Program-made: the position numbers and the translations under genes
Notes under the pieces: model-generated
What the model saw: only the letters and a program-made list of their open reading frames with translations
The model's database searches: none
Told to the model about the DNA's origin: nothing
Assembly: GCA_902795345.1 (NCBI GenBank)
Contig: CADBKO010000022.1
Span: forward strand, 1 to 43,081
Direction of reading: 5' to 3'
DNA from: Oscillospiraceae bacterium
GTDB lineage: Bacteria; Bacillota; Clostridia; Oscillospirales; Oscillospiraceae
Length of the DNA: 43,081 bases
In this document: positions 1 through 8,023 of the stretch, in pieces
Position numbering within the stretch: the stretch's first letter is position 1
Layout: every line of letters begins with the position of its first letter

Positions 1-313
1 CTTCCACGGGGCCGAAGGAGTTGACGCCCGCGGTCTGGATCAGCAGATGGGGAGGGCCGCCGAAAACTTCTTCCACCTTGTCGGCGGCGGCGGTGTACTG
101 CGCACGGTCGGTCAGGTCCACCTTCTGGGCCAGGATGTCCTTCTCGGGGATGCCGAAGGCGATCAGTTCCTTGACGGCGTTGTCCAGGGCGTCCTGGCGC
201 ACGTCCGCGATGCAGACCTTCATGCCTTCCCGGCCGAAGACCTTGGCCTGGCCGAGACCGGCGCCGGAAGCGCCGCCGGTGACGAATACGATCTTGCCCT
301 TGAAATCTCTCAT
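1..313 (-). CDS. SDR-family NAD-dependent oxidoreductase, paralogue A (partial, runs off the left edge)
   Basis: This is the N-terminal 104 residues of a short-chain dehydrogenase whose 3' end lies outside the window. The Rossmann glycine motif GGASGAGLG follows the first strand. An Asp ends the second strand (ADVRQD), which usually favours NAD over NADP. The QTAG motif stands where most SDRs have NNAG. The protein is nearly identical to the two complete paralogues at 3026-4069 and 4217-5254, so it should be about 345 aa long. The ATG at 313 is preceded by an AAAGGAGAGG ribosome binding site and its own promoter. The catalytic Tyr-Lys cannot be seen here. The substrate is unknown. From memory the family resembles LigD-type C-alpha dehydrogenases, but that is inference. 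Confidence 0.9.
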   Translation of the reverse strand, partial: MRDFKGKIVFVTGGASGAGLGQAKVFGREGMKVCIADVRQDALDNAVKELIAFGIPEKDILAQKVDLTDRAQYTAAADKVEEVFGGPPHLLIQTAGVNSFGPVE

Positions 314-350
314 GGTAGTATCCTCTCCTTTATTTTATTTTGATAGTCCC

Positions 351-378
351 ATTTTACATGGTTTGTGAAAAAAAGCAA
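351..378 (-). promoter_or_regulatory. Promoter of SDR paralogue A
   Basis: Reading the minus strand, TTGCTT (-35, 373-378) is followed by a 16-bp AT-rich spacer and TAAAAT (-10, 351-356). It lies about 40 bp before the SDR start codon. Confidence 0.6.
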
Positions 379-471
379 TACGCAACTTGTAAACCCGGGA
401 AAACATAGGCAAAATGCCGGTCTCCCCGACGCCGGGCGCGCATACCCCCGCGACGGCAGCGGGAAATTTTC

Positions 472-507
472 ATACTGTTAGTATATTTTTTTATCTACTA
501 TCAGTAT
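472..507 (+). promoter_or_regulatory. Two inverted-repeat sites, candidate operator of the XRE-TPR/MFS operon
   Basis: ATACT-GTT-AGTAT (472-484) is a perfect 5-bp inverted repeat. A second copy, CTACTATCAGTAT (495-507), matches the reverse complement of the first at 11 of 13 positions. The centres are 23 bp apart, about two helical turns. They lie 70-100 bp upstream of the XRE regulator, in an AT-rich stretch of otherwise GC-rich DNA. Binding of that regulator here is inference. Confidence 0.45.
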
Positions 508-575
508 TGATTGTATCTTCCCCGGCGGGGAAAAATCTGCTAGAATAACGGCAGCACAGCAAAGGAGGCGGGAGC

Positions 576-1649
576 ATGAAGCTGACCCTTGCAGAAAATA
601 TCCGCACCTTCCGGAAGGAGCGGCGCTATACCCAGGAGCAGCTGGCGGAGATCCTGGGCGTCACCGCCGGGGCGGTCTACAAATGGGAATCGGGCCAGTC
701 CGTGCCGGAGCTGGGGCTGCTGGTGGAAATGGCAGACTTTTTCGACGTCTCCGTGGACGCGCTGCTGGGCTACCGGATGAAGGACAACGGGATCGAGGCA
801 ACGAAGCAGAGATTGGACGAATATACCCGGAACCGGGACCCGCAAGCCCTGGCAGAGGCGGAAAAGGCGCTGCAGAAATACCCCAACTCCTTTGAGATCG
901 TTTTTTACTGTGCCGTCATATACCTCATTTTCGGCATCGGCAAACAGGGCAGGTCGGAGGCCCGCCGCGCCTTGGAGCTGTCGGAGCGCGCCAGGCCGCT
1001 GCTGATGCAGAACACGAATCCCCAGATCGGGGAACAGACCCTCTGCGGTCTTATGGCGGAAGCCTATGATCTGATGGGCGAGAAGGAAAAAGGAGTTGAG
1101 CTTCTGAAAAAGCACAACACCGGCGGGGTATTCAGCGACATGATCGGCGTGAACCTGGCCGCTAATCTCCACCGCCCGGAGGAAGCGGAGCCCTATTTAT
1201 CGGAAGCGCTGATGCAAAGCGTCTCTTCCCTTTTCAACGCGGTGATGGGCTTCGCAGCGGTCTACTCCGCCCGGGGGGATCATTTCTCGGCGGAGGGGAT
1301 CGCCTCCTGGGGCCTGACGCTCATCCGCGGCCTGAAGAAGGAAACCGGAACGGATTTCCTGGACAAGGCCCAAGCGCTCCTGCTGGCCGCCCTTGCCCAC
1401 GCGCAGCTGAAGGCGGGGAATACGGCGGAGGCGCGTTCTTCCCTGGCGGAGGCTGCGGCTCTCGCCCGGCGCTTCGACGCCGCCCCGGATTACAGCATAA
1501 GCAGCATGCGGTATATGACGGAGCCGGAAGAAAAACTTGCTTACGACACCCTGGGGGCCACGGCCTCAGAGAGCGTCGGGACGCTGCTGGAAAACCTGGG
1601 CAGCGAGGAGCTGCGCAGCCTGTGGAAGGAGGCGGAAAACCATGAATGA
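576..1649 (+). CDS. XRE-family helix-turn-helix regulator with TPR-like C-terminal domain
   Basis: This 357-aa cytoplasmic transcription regulator has an XRE/Cro-type HTH at about residues 7-60 (TQEQLAEILGVTAGAVYKWE). The rest is alpha-helical with repeated A/L-rich helices, as in TPR sensor domains. Such proteins usually control a neighbouring transporter in response to a ligand or peptide; no candidate peptide gene was seen. The ATG at 576 follows AAAGGAGGCGGGAGC. The stop codon overlaps the start of the MFS gene by 8 nt, so the two are translationally coupled and probably form one operon. The inverted repeats at 472-507 are candidate binding sites. The ligand is unknown. Confidence 0.85.
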   Translation: MKLTLAENIRTFRKERRYTQEQLAEILGVTAGAVYKWESGQSVPELGLLVEMADFFDVSVDALLGYRMKDNGIEATKQRLDEYTRNRDPQALAEAEKALQKYPNSFEIVFYCAVIYLIFGIGKQGRSEARRALELSERARPLLMQNTNPQIGEQTLCGLMAEAYDLMGEKEKGVELLKKHNTGGVFSDMIGVNLAANLHRPEEAEPYLSEALMQSVSSLFNAVMGFAAVYSARGDHFSAEGIASWGLTLIRGLKKETGTDFLDKAQALLLAALAHAQLKAGNTAEARSSLAEAAALARRFDAAPDYSISSMRYMTEPEEKLAYDTLGATASESVGTLLENLGSEELRSLWKEAENHE

Positions 1650-2949
1650 AACGCAAGCCGAAAAGACGGCCAACGTCTTTTCCCTCCGGAACTTCCGCCT
1701 GGTCTTCTTCGGGGCCCTGGTCTCGGAGCTGGGCGCTACTCTTTACAGCTTCGCCGTCAGTTTCTATATCCTGGAGATCAGCGGCAACAACGCCTTTCTC
1801 CAGGGGCTTTACCTGGCCCTTTGCGGCGGCGTGCTCCTGGTCTTCACCACCGTCGGCGGCGTGCTGGGGGACCGGTACAACAAGGCCCGGATCATGTTCA
1901 TCTGCGACTACACGAAGGGCGGGCTCATCCTTCTTGCCACCCTGTTCCTGGCCCTTTTCCCCGCCCAGAGCGCCCATATCGTCATTCTGTTCGCCGTGGG
2001 CATCCTGGGCAGCGCCGTGAGCGGCGTTTTCGACCCGGCTGCCGGTGCGCTGCTCCCCTCCATCGTGGAGGAGGACAGTCTCCAGCAGGCCAACGCCTAC
2101 TTCTCCGTGAAAAGCTCCCTGCTGGGCATCCTGGGCGTGGTGCTGGCGGGAATCCTCTACGGCGCGCTGCCCATCCGTCTGCTGTTCCTGCTGGTGGGCG
2201 TCTGCTTCCTTCTCTCCGGCGTGTCGGAAATGTTCATCCGCTATGACCACACGCCCAGCGAGGAAAAGCTGACGATGCGCCTCGCCCTCTCCGACATGGG
2301 CGACGGGCTCCGGTATCTGCGGGGGCAGAAGGCCGTCATGGCCCTGGTGATCTCCATTCTCTTCGTCAACTTCTTCATCTCCCCCATCGGGAGCAACTTC
2401 ATCCCCTATTTCATCCGGACGGACGTGGCCCTGGCGCCCTCCTATCTGCTGGACAGGCTCCTGACGCCGGAGCTTTGGACCTCGGTTTTCAGCATGCTCA
2501 TCGGCCTCAGCTCCCTGGTGGCCAGCGTGATCCTCAGTGCCAGGGCCCAGGAAGACAAGTGCGGCCACAAGGTCGCCGTCCGCCTCTGCATTATGGCGGG
2601 GATCACCGTCGCCCTTACCCTCAGCTACTGGCTGCTGGTGGCGAAAGGCTTCTCCCTCAATGCTTTTCTGCTCCTGTTCAGCCTGGGCTGCCTCCTGCTG
2701 GGCGGCATCCTCAGCTTCATCAACATCCCCATCAGCACCACGCTGATGCGCATCGTGGAGAAGGACAAGCTGAGCAAGGTGACCAGCATCCTCAGCATCC
2801 TCTCCCAGGGCCTCGTTCCCATCGCCGCCGTGCTGGCCGGGGCGGCGCTCCAATGCTTCGGCAGCACCTTCCTGCTCCTGGTCTGCTCCGTCGGCTTCAC
2901 CGCCGCCGCCCTGTTTTTGCTGTTCAACAGGCAGGCGAAGGAGATCTGA
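1642..2949 (+). CDS. MFS transporter, drug-efflux type
   Basis: A 435-aa integral membrane protein of the major facilitator superfamily, likely a proton-driven exporter of the macrolide-efflux/EntS-like branch. About twelve hydrophobic segments are visible. After TM2-TM3 comes the loop motif GGVLGDRYNKAR, the MFS motif-A signature (GxxxDRxxRR type). The open frame extends upstream to 1537, but the ATG at 1642 has a good SD (GGAGG at 1628) and overlaps the regulator's stop codon, so it is preferred. The pair with an XRE-TPR regulator suggests an inducible export pump. The substrate cannot be read from sequence. Confidence 0.85.
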   Translation: MNETQAEKTANVFSLRNFRLVFFGALVSELGATLYSFAVSFYILEISGNNAFLQGLYLALCGGVLLVFTTVGGVLGDRYNKARIMFICDYTKGGLILLATLFLALFPAQSAHIVILFAVGILGSAVSGVFDPAAGALLPSIVEEDSLQQANAYFSVKSSLLGILGVVLAGILYGALPIRLLFLLVGVCFLLSGVSEMFIRYDHTPSEEKLTMRLALSDMGDGLRYLRGQKAVMALVISILFVNFFISPIGSNFIPYFIRTDVALAPSYLLDRLLTPELWTSVFSMLIGLSSLVASVILSARAQEDKCGHKVAVRLCIMAGITVALTLSYWLLVAKGFSLNAFLLLFSLGCLLLGGILSFINIPISTTLMRIVEKDKLSKVTSILSILSQGLVPIAAVLAGAALQCFGSTFLLLVCSVGFTAAALFLLFNRQAKEI

Positions 2950-2976
2950 TAGGCGGAAGGGGTCGTCTGCGGACAG

Positions 2977-3014
2977 AAAACCGGCGCAGCCGAGATGGCT
3001 GCGCCGGTTTTTTT
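2977..3014. terminator. Bidirectional intrinsic terminator between MFS gene and SDR B
   Basis: A 12-bp perfect stem ACCGGCGCAGCC/GGCTGCGCCGGT with a 5-nt loop has an A-run on the left and a run of seven T on the right. It can therefore end both convergent genes. Confidence 0.9.
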
Positions 3015-3025
3015 CAGGTGTAAAA

Positions 3026-4069
3026 TTACTTCTTCTCGAAACGGTTGGCGGGATCGACCCAATCCAGATCCTCGCGGGCCTTGCCGAAGACTTCGCCGCC
3101 CTCGGGGGTGCCCCACATGGGACGGGGAGCGGGCGCGGAGCCATCCTTCGGCGCGTTCTTCATCATTTCCTCGAACATCTTGCGGCGCTCTTCCGCCTGC
3201 TTCTCAGCGGCGGCCTTACGCTCCGCAGCGGTGAGGCAGAGGGCCTCTTCCTGGATGCTGTAACTGCGCAGCTGCTGCGGCCAGTTCTCGGGATGATGGT
3301 CGGGCAGGACGATGACACGGCCGTTCTCGATGCCTTCCTTCAGGATCTCGCCCAGCTCCACGGGGTCGATGCCGGTGGCGTGGATGCTGCGCAGGGTGGC
3401 CATGGTGCCCTCGGACACATGGTAGCCGGTGTGCTTCAGGTTGGCGGGACGGAACTTCTCGGCGTTGCCGATGTTGGAGTTGATGTTGGCCGGGCAGAGG
3501 ACGGTGGCGCCGCCGCCGTAGGGCTCCAGGGCCTGGTTGTAGGCGTACATCAGGCTGTTGACAGCGGCCTTGGCTGCGTCGTAGGGGGCGCAGGTCGGGC
3601 TGATCATCCAGGCGCCGCCGGAGGAAGTGGCAGCCACCCAGAACTCGGTCTTATGGGCATAAGCCTTGATCATACGAGGCACGAAGATGACGAGGCCGTT
3701 GACCACATGGTTCAGGTCCACGCCCATGACCCAGTCATAGTCGTCGAAGGTGGAGGCTTCCACGGGGCCGAAGGAATTGACGCCCGCGGTCTGGATGAGC
3801 AGGTGAGGAGGACCGCCGAAAACTTCTTCGATCTTGTCGGCGCAGGCGGTGTAATCCTTACGGTTCGTCAGATCGACCTTGATGGCCAGGATGTCCTTCT
3901 CGGGGATGCCGAAGGCGATGAGTTCCTTCTTGGCGTTCTCCAGAGCATCCTCGCGCACGTCACCGATGGCGACCTTCATGCCCTCCCGACCGAAGACCTT
4001 GGCCTGGCCGAGACCGGCGCCGCTGGCGCCGCCGGAAATGAATACGATCTTGCCTTTGAAATCTTTCAT
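3026..4069 (-). CDS. SDR-family NAD-dependent oxidoreductase, paralogue B
   Basis: A 347-aa classical short-chain dehydrogenase with a long charged C-terminal extension. The nucleotide-binding motif GGASGAGLG is at residues 13-21 and Asp37 ends strand 2, suggesting NAD. QTAG (93-96) replaces NNAG. Ser149/150, Tyr163 and Lys167 supply the catalytic Ser-Tyr-Lys. The usual Asn of the VNL motif is Asp118 (VDL), which is unusual. The last 80 residues are charged and helical (KAAAEKQAEERRKMFEEM) and differ most from paralogue C. An AAAGGAG SD lies 10 nt before the ATG. Paralogues A and C flank it, yet each seems to have its own promoter. The substrate is unknown. A LigD-like aryl-alcohol dehydrogenase relationship is suggested from remembered family sequences only. 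Confidence 0.9.
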   Translation of the reverse strand: MKDFKGKIVFISGGASGAGLGQAKVFGREGMKVAIGDVREDALENAKKELIAFGIPEKDILAIKVDLTNRKDYTACADKIEEVFGGPPHLLIQTAGVNSFGPVEASTFDDYDWVMGVDLNHVVNGLVIFVPRMIKAYAHKTEFWVAATSSGGAWMISPTCAPYDAAKAAVNSLMYAYNQALEPYGGGATVLCPANINSNIGNAEKFRPANLKHTGYHVSEGTMATLRSIHATGIDPVELGEILKEGIENGRVIVLPDHHPENWPQQLRSYSIQEEALCLTAAERKAAAEKQAEERRKMFEEMMKNAPKDGSAPAPRPMWGTPEGGEVFGKAREDLDWVDPANRFEKK

Positions 4070-4113
4070 TCTGTGACACTCCTTTGCGGTAAATTCTTGA
4101 TTCGATTGTCTCT

Positions 4114-4141
4114 ATTCTACACCGAAAAAACAAAAATGCAA
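4114..4141 (-). promoter_or_regulatory. Promoter of SDR paralogue B
   Basis: On the minus strand TTGCAT (4136-4141), a 16-bp spacer and TAGAAT (4114-4119) lie about 45 bp before the start codon. Confidence 0.65.
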
Positions 4142-4177
4142 TGGGGTTTTGTGCGATTTTCGCTAAAGAGAAGAAAT

Positions 4178-4204
4178 ATGGGCCGCCGGAGTCCGGCGGC
4201 CCAT
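4178..4204 (-). terminator. Intrinsic terminator after SDR paralogue C
   Basis: A 12-bp perfect stem ATGGGCCGCCGG/CCGGCGGCCCAT with a 3-nt loop is followed on the minus strand by ATTTCTTCTC. It separates paralogue C from B. Confidence 0.75.
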
Positions 4205-4216
4205 AAGGGGAATGCC

Positions 4217-5254
4217 TTATTTGCGGGTGGGATCGATCCAGTCCAGGTCGTGGCGGGCATGGCCGAAGGCTTCGGCGCCATCCGGCACCTCCCAGCCCTT
4301 GGGCAGGGAACGCTTTCCGCTTCCGTCGTCCTCGCCGGCGTCCTTGAACAGGCCTTCCATCTGCTTTCTCCGCTCCTCGTCGCGCTTGCGGGTCCATTCC
4401 GCCCGCTCTGCGCCGGTGAGGGTGTAGCTCTCGATGACCTCGTTGTTGCCGCGAAGCTGCTGCGCCCAGGTCTCGGGATGATGGTCGGGCAGGACGATGA
4501 TGCGCTCGTTCTCGATGCCCTCCTTCAGGATCTCACCCAGCTCCACCGGGTCGATGCCCTGGGCATGGATGCTGCGCAGGTGGGCCATGGTGCCTTCGGA
4601 CACATGGTAGCCGGTGTTCTTCAGGTTGGCGGGGCGGAACTTCTCCGCGTTGCCGATGTTGGAGTTGATGTTGGCCGGGCACAGGACGGTGGCGCCGGCG
4701 CCGTAGGGCTTCAGGGCTTCGGCATAGGAATACATGAGGTTGTTGACGCCGGCCTTGGAGGCGCAGTAGGGGGCGCAGGTGGAGCCGGCCCCGAAAGCGC
4801 CGCCGGAAGAGGTGGTGGCCACCCAGAACTCGGTCTTGTGGGCATAGGCCTTGATCATACGGGGCACGAAGATCAGCAGGCCGTTGACCACCGCAAAGAG
4901 GTCCACACCCATGACCCAGTCAAAATCGTCGAAAGTGGAGGCTTCCACGGGGCCGAAGGAGTTGACGCCCGCGGTCTGGATGAACAGATGGGGAGGACCG
5001 CCGAAGACTTCCTCGATCTTGTCGGCGCAGGCGGTGTAGCTCGCCCGGTCGGTCAGGTCCACCTTGATGGGCAGGATGTCCTTTTCGGGGATGCCGAAGG
5101 CGATCAGTTCCTTCCTGGCGTTCTCCAGGGCGTCCTCCCGCACGTCGCCGATGGCGACCTTCATCCCCTCCCGGCCGAAGACCTTGGCCTGGCCCAGACC
5201 GGCGCCGGAAGCGCCGCCGGATACGAATACGATCTTGCCTTTGAAATCTCTCAT
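4217..5254 (-). CDS. SDR-family NAD-dependent oxidoreductase, paralogue C
   Basis: A 345-aa SDR, nearly identical to paralogue B over the first 240 residues. It has the same glycine motif (13-21), Asp37, QTAG, VDL in place of VNL, and Tyr163-x3-Lys167 (PYCASK). The C-terminal 80 residues are charged (TRKRDEERRKQMEGLF) and diverge from B, so this tail may set oligomerisation or substrate choice. The frame could begin at a GTG at 5263, but the ATG at 5254 sits 10 nt after AAAGGAG and gives the same N-terminus as the paralogues, so it is preferred. The gene has its own promoter and terminator. The substrate is unknown; a LigD-like relationship is inference. Confidence 0.9.
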   Translation of the reverse strand: MRDFKGKIVFVSGGASGAGLGQAKVFGREGMKVAIGDVREDALENARKELIAFGIPEKDILPIKVDLTDRASYTACADKIEEVFGGPPHLFIQTAGVNSFGPVEASTFDDFDWVMGVDLFAVVNGLLIFVPRMIKAYAHKTEFWVATTSSGGAFGAGSTCAPYCASKAGVNNLMYSYAEALKPYGAGATVLCPANINSNIGNAEKFRPANLKNTGYHVSEGTMAHLRSIHAQGIDPVELGEILKEGIENERIIVLPDHHPETWAQQLRGNNEVIESYTLTGAERAEWTRKRDEERRKQMEGLFKDAGEDDGSGKRSLPKGWEVPDGAEAFGHARHDLDWIDPTRK

Positions 5255-5295
5255 GAATAGCACGCTCCTTTGTTCAGTTTAGGTTGGTTATTCAT

Positions 5296-5324
5296 AGCAT
5301 ACTTCTTTTTTCGCCGGAATACAA
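5296..5324 (-). promoter_or_regulatory. Promoter of SDR paralogue C
   Basis: On the minus strand TTGTAT (5319-5324), a 17-bp spacer and TATGCT (5296-5301) lie about 40 bp before the start. Confidence 0.6.
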
Positions 5325-5342
5325 GCGGGACCGATTTGATTC

Positions 5343-5810
5343 CTAGAGCGTATCGTCCCCTTCGATCCAGTCCGACACCGGGGTGTCGGTGAACTCCGTC
5401 TCGGAAATGCGGGCGATCACATTCTTGATCCCCGCGTTGATGATGGTCCTCCGGCAGAGGGTGCAGGGCGTGGTGCCGGAGAGCAGCTCCCCGCTCTGCG
5501 CGTCCCGCCCCACCAGGAAGAGGGTGCTGCCCAGCATCTCCTTCCGGGCGGCGGAGATGATGGCGTTTTCCTCCGCGTGGACGGCCCGGCAGAGCTCGTA
5601 ACGCTGGCCGGAGGGGATCTGCAGCTCCTGCCGGGTGCAGCGGCCCAGCTCGTCGCAGTTTTTCCTGCCTCTGGGCGCGCCGTTGTAGCCCGTGGCGATG
5701 ATCTCGTCGCTGGCCACGATGATGGCTCCGTACTGCCGCCGCAGGCAGGTGGAGCGGCTGCGGACCGCGTCCGCAATATCCAGGTAGTAATTTGCCTTAT
5801 CCTTGCGCAT
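5343..5810 (-). CDS. dCMP/CMP deaminase family protein (ComEB-like)
   Basis: A 155-aa zinc-dependent cytidylate deaminase, predicted to convert dCMP to dUMP for thymidylate synthesis. The zinc/catalytic signature is complete: His78-Ala-Glu80 (HAEENAI) and Cys116-x2-Cys119 (PCTLC). The GYNGAPRG motif near residue 41 is typical of the dCMP deaminase/ComEB group. The open frame reaches 5870, but the ATG at 5810 follows a GAGAGGAG site and matches the usual start of the family. It lies 28 bp after the Spx/ArsC-like gene and is the last gene of the rpe-recR-rnj run. Confidence 0.88.
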   Translation of the reverse strand: MRKDKANYYLDIADAVRSRSTCLRRQYGAIIVASDEIIATGYNGAPRGRKNCDELGRCTRQELQIPSGQRYELCRAVHAEENAIISAARKEMLGSTLFLVGRDAQSGELLSGTTPCTLCRRTIINAGIKNVIARISETEFTDTPVSDWIEGDDTL

Positions 5811-5838
5811 GGGTCTGCTCCTCTCTATCTCCGCTTCT

Positions 5839-6171
5839 TTACTCCCACTCCGACCAGGTCTCCGGCGCATAGCCCACCGTGGCCTTTTTGCCGTTGCGGA
5901 CCACGGGGGTCCGGATCAGGCGCTGGTTTTCCAGCAGCTTTTCCTCCTTGTCCGAGGCATAGGCCAGGTACTTCACTTCCTCCGCGCCGGGGGCCTTCTC
6001 ATCCAGCAGCCGCTCCAGGCCCACGGCGCTGAGCACGCTGCGGAATTCCCCGGCGCTCATGCCGTATTTCTGGAGGTCGATATACTGGTATTTGATGCGC
6101 CGTTCCTTGAACCAGCGCTCAGCCTTCTTCGTGTCGAAGCACTTGCTTTTTCCGAATATCTGAATGTTCAT
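5839..6171 (-). CDS. ArsC/Spx-family thioredoxin-fold protein
   Basis: A 110-aa protein with the glutaredoxin-like ArsC/Spx fold. The N-terminal motif KCFDTKKAERWF carries a single Cys (Cys11), and RTPVVRNGK near residue 87 carries the cis-Pro and Arg seen in this family. Only one N-terminal cysteine is present, without the CxxC of Spx, so it looks like the YffB/ArsC-like group rather than a proven RNA-polymerase-binding Spx. The RBS/start is 2 nt after the rnj stop codon, so it is co-transcribed with rnj. The role could be redox regulation or arsenate reduction; neither can be settled from sequence. Confidence 0.85.
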   Translation of the reverse strand: MNIQIFGKSKCFDTKKAERWFKERRIKYQYIDLQKYGMSAGEFRSVLSAVGLERLLDEKAPGAEEVKYLAYASDKEEKLLENQRLIRTPVVRNGKKATVGYAPETWSEWE

Positions 6172-6173
6172 TC

Positions 6174-7838
6174 TCAGTTCTCCATGATGATGGGCAGGAT
6201 CATGGGGCTGCGCTTGATCTTCTTCTGCAGATAAGAGGAGAGGGACGCCTTCACCGTGGATTTGATGGCGGTCCAGTTGCGGATGTCGTTCTCCTGGCAG
6301 GCGTCCAGGGTGTCGATGACCTGCATCCGCATCTCGTCGATCAGGTCCTCCGACTCCCGCACATACACGAAGCCCCGGGTGATGATGTCCGGGCCGGATA
6401 TGAGGCTGTTGTCCTCCCGGCTCAGGGTCATGGCCACCACCAGCATGCCGTCCTCCGCCAGGTGCTTCCGGTCCCGCAGGACCACGCTGCCCACGTCTCC
6501 GATGCCGGTGCCGTCCACCAGCACGCGCCCGGCCTGGACGGTGCCGCTGATGTGGATGCTCTTCTTCCCCAGCTCCATCACCTTGCCGATGTCCCCGATG
6601 AGGATATGGCTGGGCTCGACGCCCACCTCGGCGGCGATCTTGGCATGGCTACGCAGATGCCGCTGCTCTCCGTGGATGGGGATGAAGAACTTCGGCTGCG
6701 TCAGGGCCAGCACCATCTTCAGCTCCTCCTGGCAGGCATGGCCGGAGACATGGAGCCCCCCCATCACATCCCGGTAGAGCACGTCCGCGCCGCGGCGGTA
6801 AAGCTCGTTGATGATGCGGCTGACGGTCTTTTCGTTCCCCGGCACCGTGGAGGAGGAGAGGATCACCCGGTCATCCGGGCCGATCTCCACCTGCTTGTGG
6901 CCGCCGAAGGCCATGCGGTACAGGGCGGACATGCTCTCGCCCTGACTGCCGGTGGTGATGATGAGCTGCTGCTCCCGGGGGAAATTCTTGATCTTATTGA
7001 TGTCCACCAGGGCATCCTGCGGGATGGTCATATATCCCAGCTCCACCGAGGCCGCCACCATGTTCTCCATGCTGCGGCCGGTTATGGCCACCTTGCGGCC
7101 GTTTTTCGCCGCCAGGGTGATGATCTGCTGGACCCGGTAGACATTGGAGGCGAAGGTGGTGATGATGATGCGCCGGGGGCAGTTGTCGAACAGCCCGTCC
7201 AGAGCGTCCCCCACGGTGCGCTCCGAGGGGGAGAAGCCCTTGCGCTCGGCATTGGTGGAGTCGCTGAGGAGGGCCAGCACCCCCTCCTTCCCCAGCTCGC
7301 CCAGCCGGGTCAGGTCCATCATGGAGCAGTTTATGGGCGTGGTGTCGATCTTATAGTCGCCGGTGTGGATCACCATGCCCACCGGCGTCTTGATGGCCAG
7401 GGCCACGCTGCAGGCGATCGAGTGGTTCACATGGATGGCCTCCACCTCGAAGCAGCCGATGCTGAACCGGTCCCTGGCGCGGAACTCCCGCAGGTCCGCG
7501 ATGTCCAGCAGCCGGTGCTCCTCCAGCTTGTATCGGACCAGTGCAAGCGTGAGGGGCGTGCCGTAGATGGGGGCGGAGATGTCCTTCAGCACATAGGGGA
7601 TGGCCCCGATGTGGTCCTCGTGGCCGTGGGTCAGGACGATGCCCCGGATCTTCTCCGCGTTCTTGACCAGATAGGTCACGTCGGGGATCACCACGTCCAC
7701 CCCGTACATCTCGCCGTCGGGGAAGCCCAGACCGCAGTCCACCACAAGGATGTCGTTGCCGTATTCGTATACGGTAAGATTCTTGCCGACCTCATTCAGG
7801 CCGCCAAGAGGAATGATCTTCAATTTTTCAGTTGCCAT
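6174..7838 (-). CDS. rnj: Ribonuclease J
   Basis: A 554-aa metallo-beta-lactamase/beta-CASP ribonuclease with 5'-to-3' exo- and endonuclease activity in mRNA decay and rRNA maturation, acting in the cytoplasm or degradosome. The metal-binding motif HGHEDHIG has His71, His73, Asp75 and His76. A second metal ligand region is HTGDYK, and the beta-CASP segment contains TTGSQGE and SGHA motifs. The C-terminal domain is present, and the length matches the RNase J family (about 555 aa). The ATG at 7838 follows CAGGAGG. It is tightly coupled to the downstream Spx/ArsC-like gene. I cannot tell J1 from J2. Confidence 0.95.
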   Translation of the reverse strand: MATEKLKIIPLGGLNEVGKNLTVYEYGNDILVVDCGLGFPDGEMYGVDVVIPDVTYLVKNAEKIRGIVLTHGHEDHIGAIPYVLKDISAPIYGTPLTLALVRYKLEEHRLLDIADLREFRARDRFSIGCFEVEAIHVNHSIACSVALAIKTPVGMVIHTGDYKIDTTPINCSMMDLTRLGELGKEGVLALLSDSTNAERKGFSPSERTVGDALDGLFDNCPRRIIITTFASNVYRVQQIITLAAKNGRKVAITGRSMENMVAASVELGYMTIPQDALVDINKIKNFPREQQLIITTGSQGESMSALYRMAFGGHKQVEIGPDDRVILSSSTVPGNEKTVSRIINELYRRGADVLYRDVMGGLHVSGHACQEELKMVLALTQPKFFIPIHGEQRHLRSHAKIAAEVGVEPSHILIGDIGKVMELGKKSIHISGTVQAGRVLVDGTGIGDVGSVVLRDRKHLAEDGMLVVAMTLSREDNSLISGPDIITRGFVYVRESEDLIDEMRMQVIDTLDACQENDIRNWTAIKSTVKASLSSYLQKKIKRSPMILPIIMEN

Positions 7839-8023
7839 AATACCTCCTGTTTCAGAAAATGGTCACACGGAATATGGAACAGCTCCCTGTCCCGAAGAAA
7901 AGCGGATAAGTATCTTGTACCGGCAGGACAGCCCGCCATGCCGGTGAAGTTCAAAATAAGGTTGCCCGCTCCCGGGGGATTCTAAACAAGCAATCGTGGG
8001 CGCGGCGGCCCACGGAGCGGACG
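7839..8023. other. Intergenic, 185 bp
   Basis: The gap lies between recR and rnj on the minus strand. Nothing firm was seen. No strong terminator is visible, so read-through from rpe-recR into rnj is possible. Confidence 0.4.

Noticed and set aside
3293..5260. A 655-codon plus-strand open frame across the two SDR genes
   Set aside because: It is antisense to two clear SDR genes with SDs, promoters and a terminator, and its translation is low-complexity Gly/His/Asp. It arises from high GC and codon bias.
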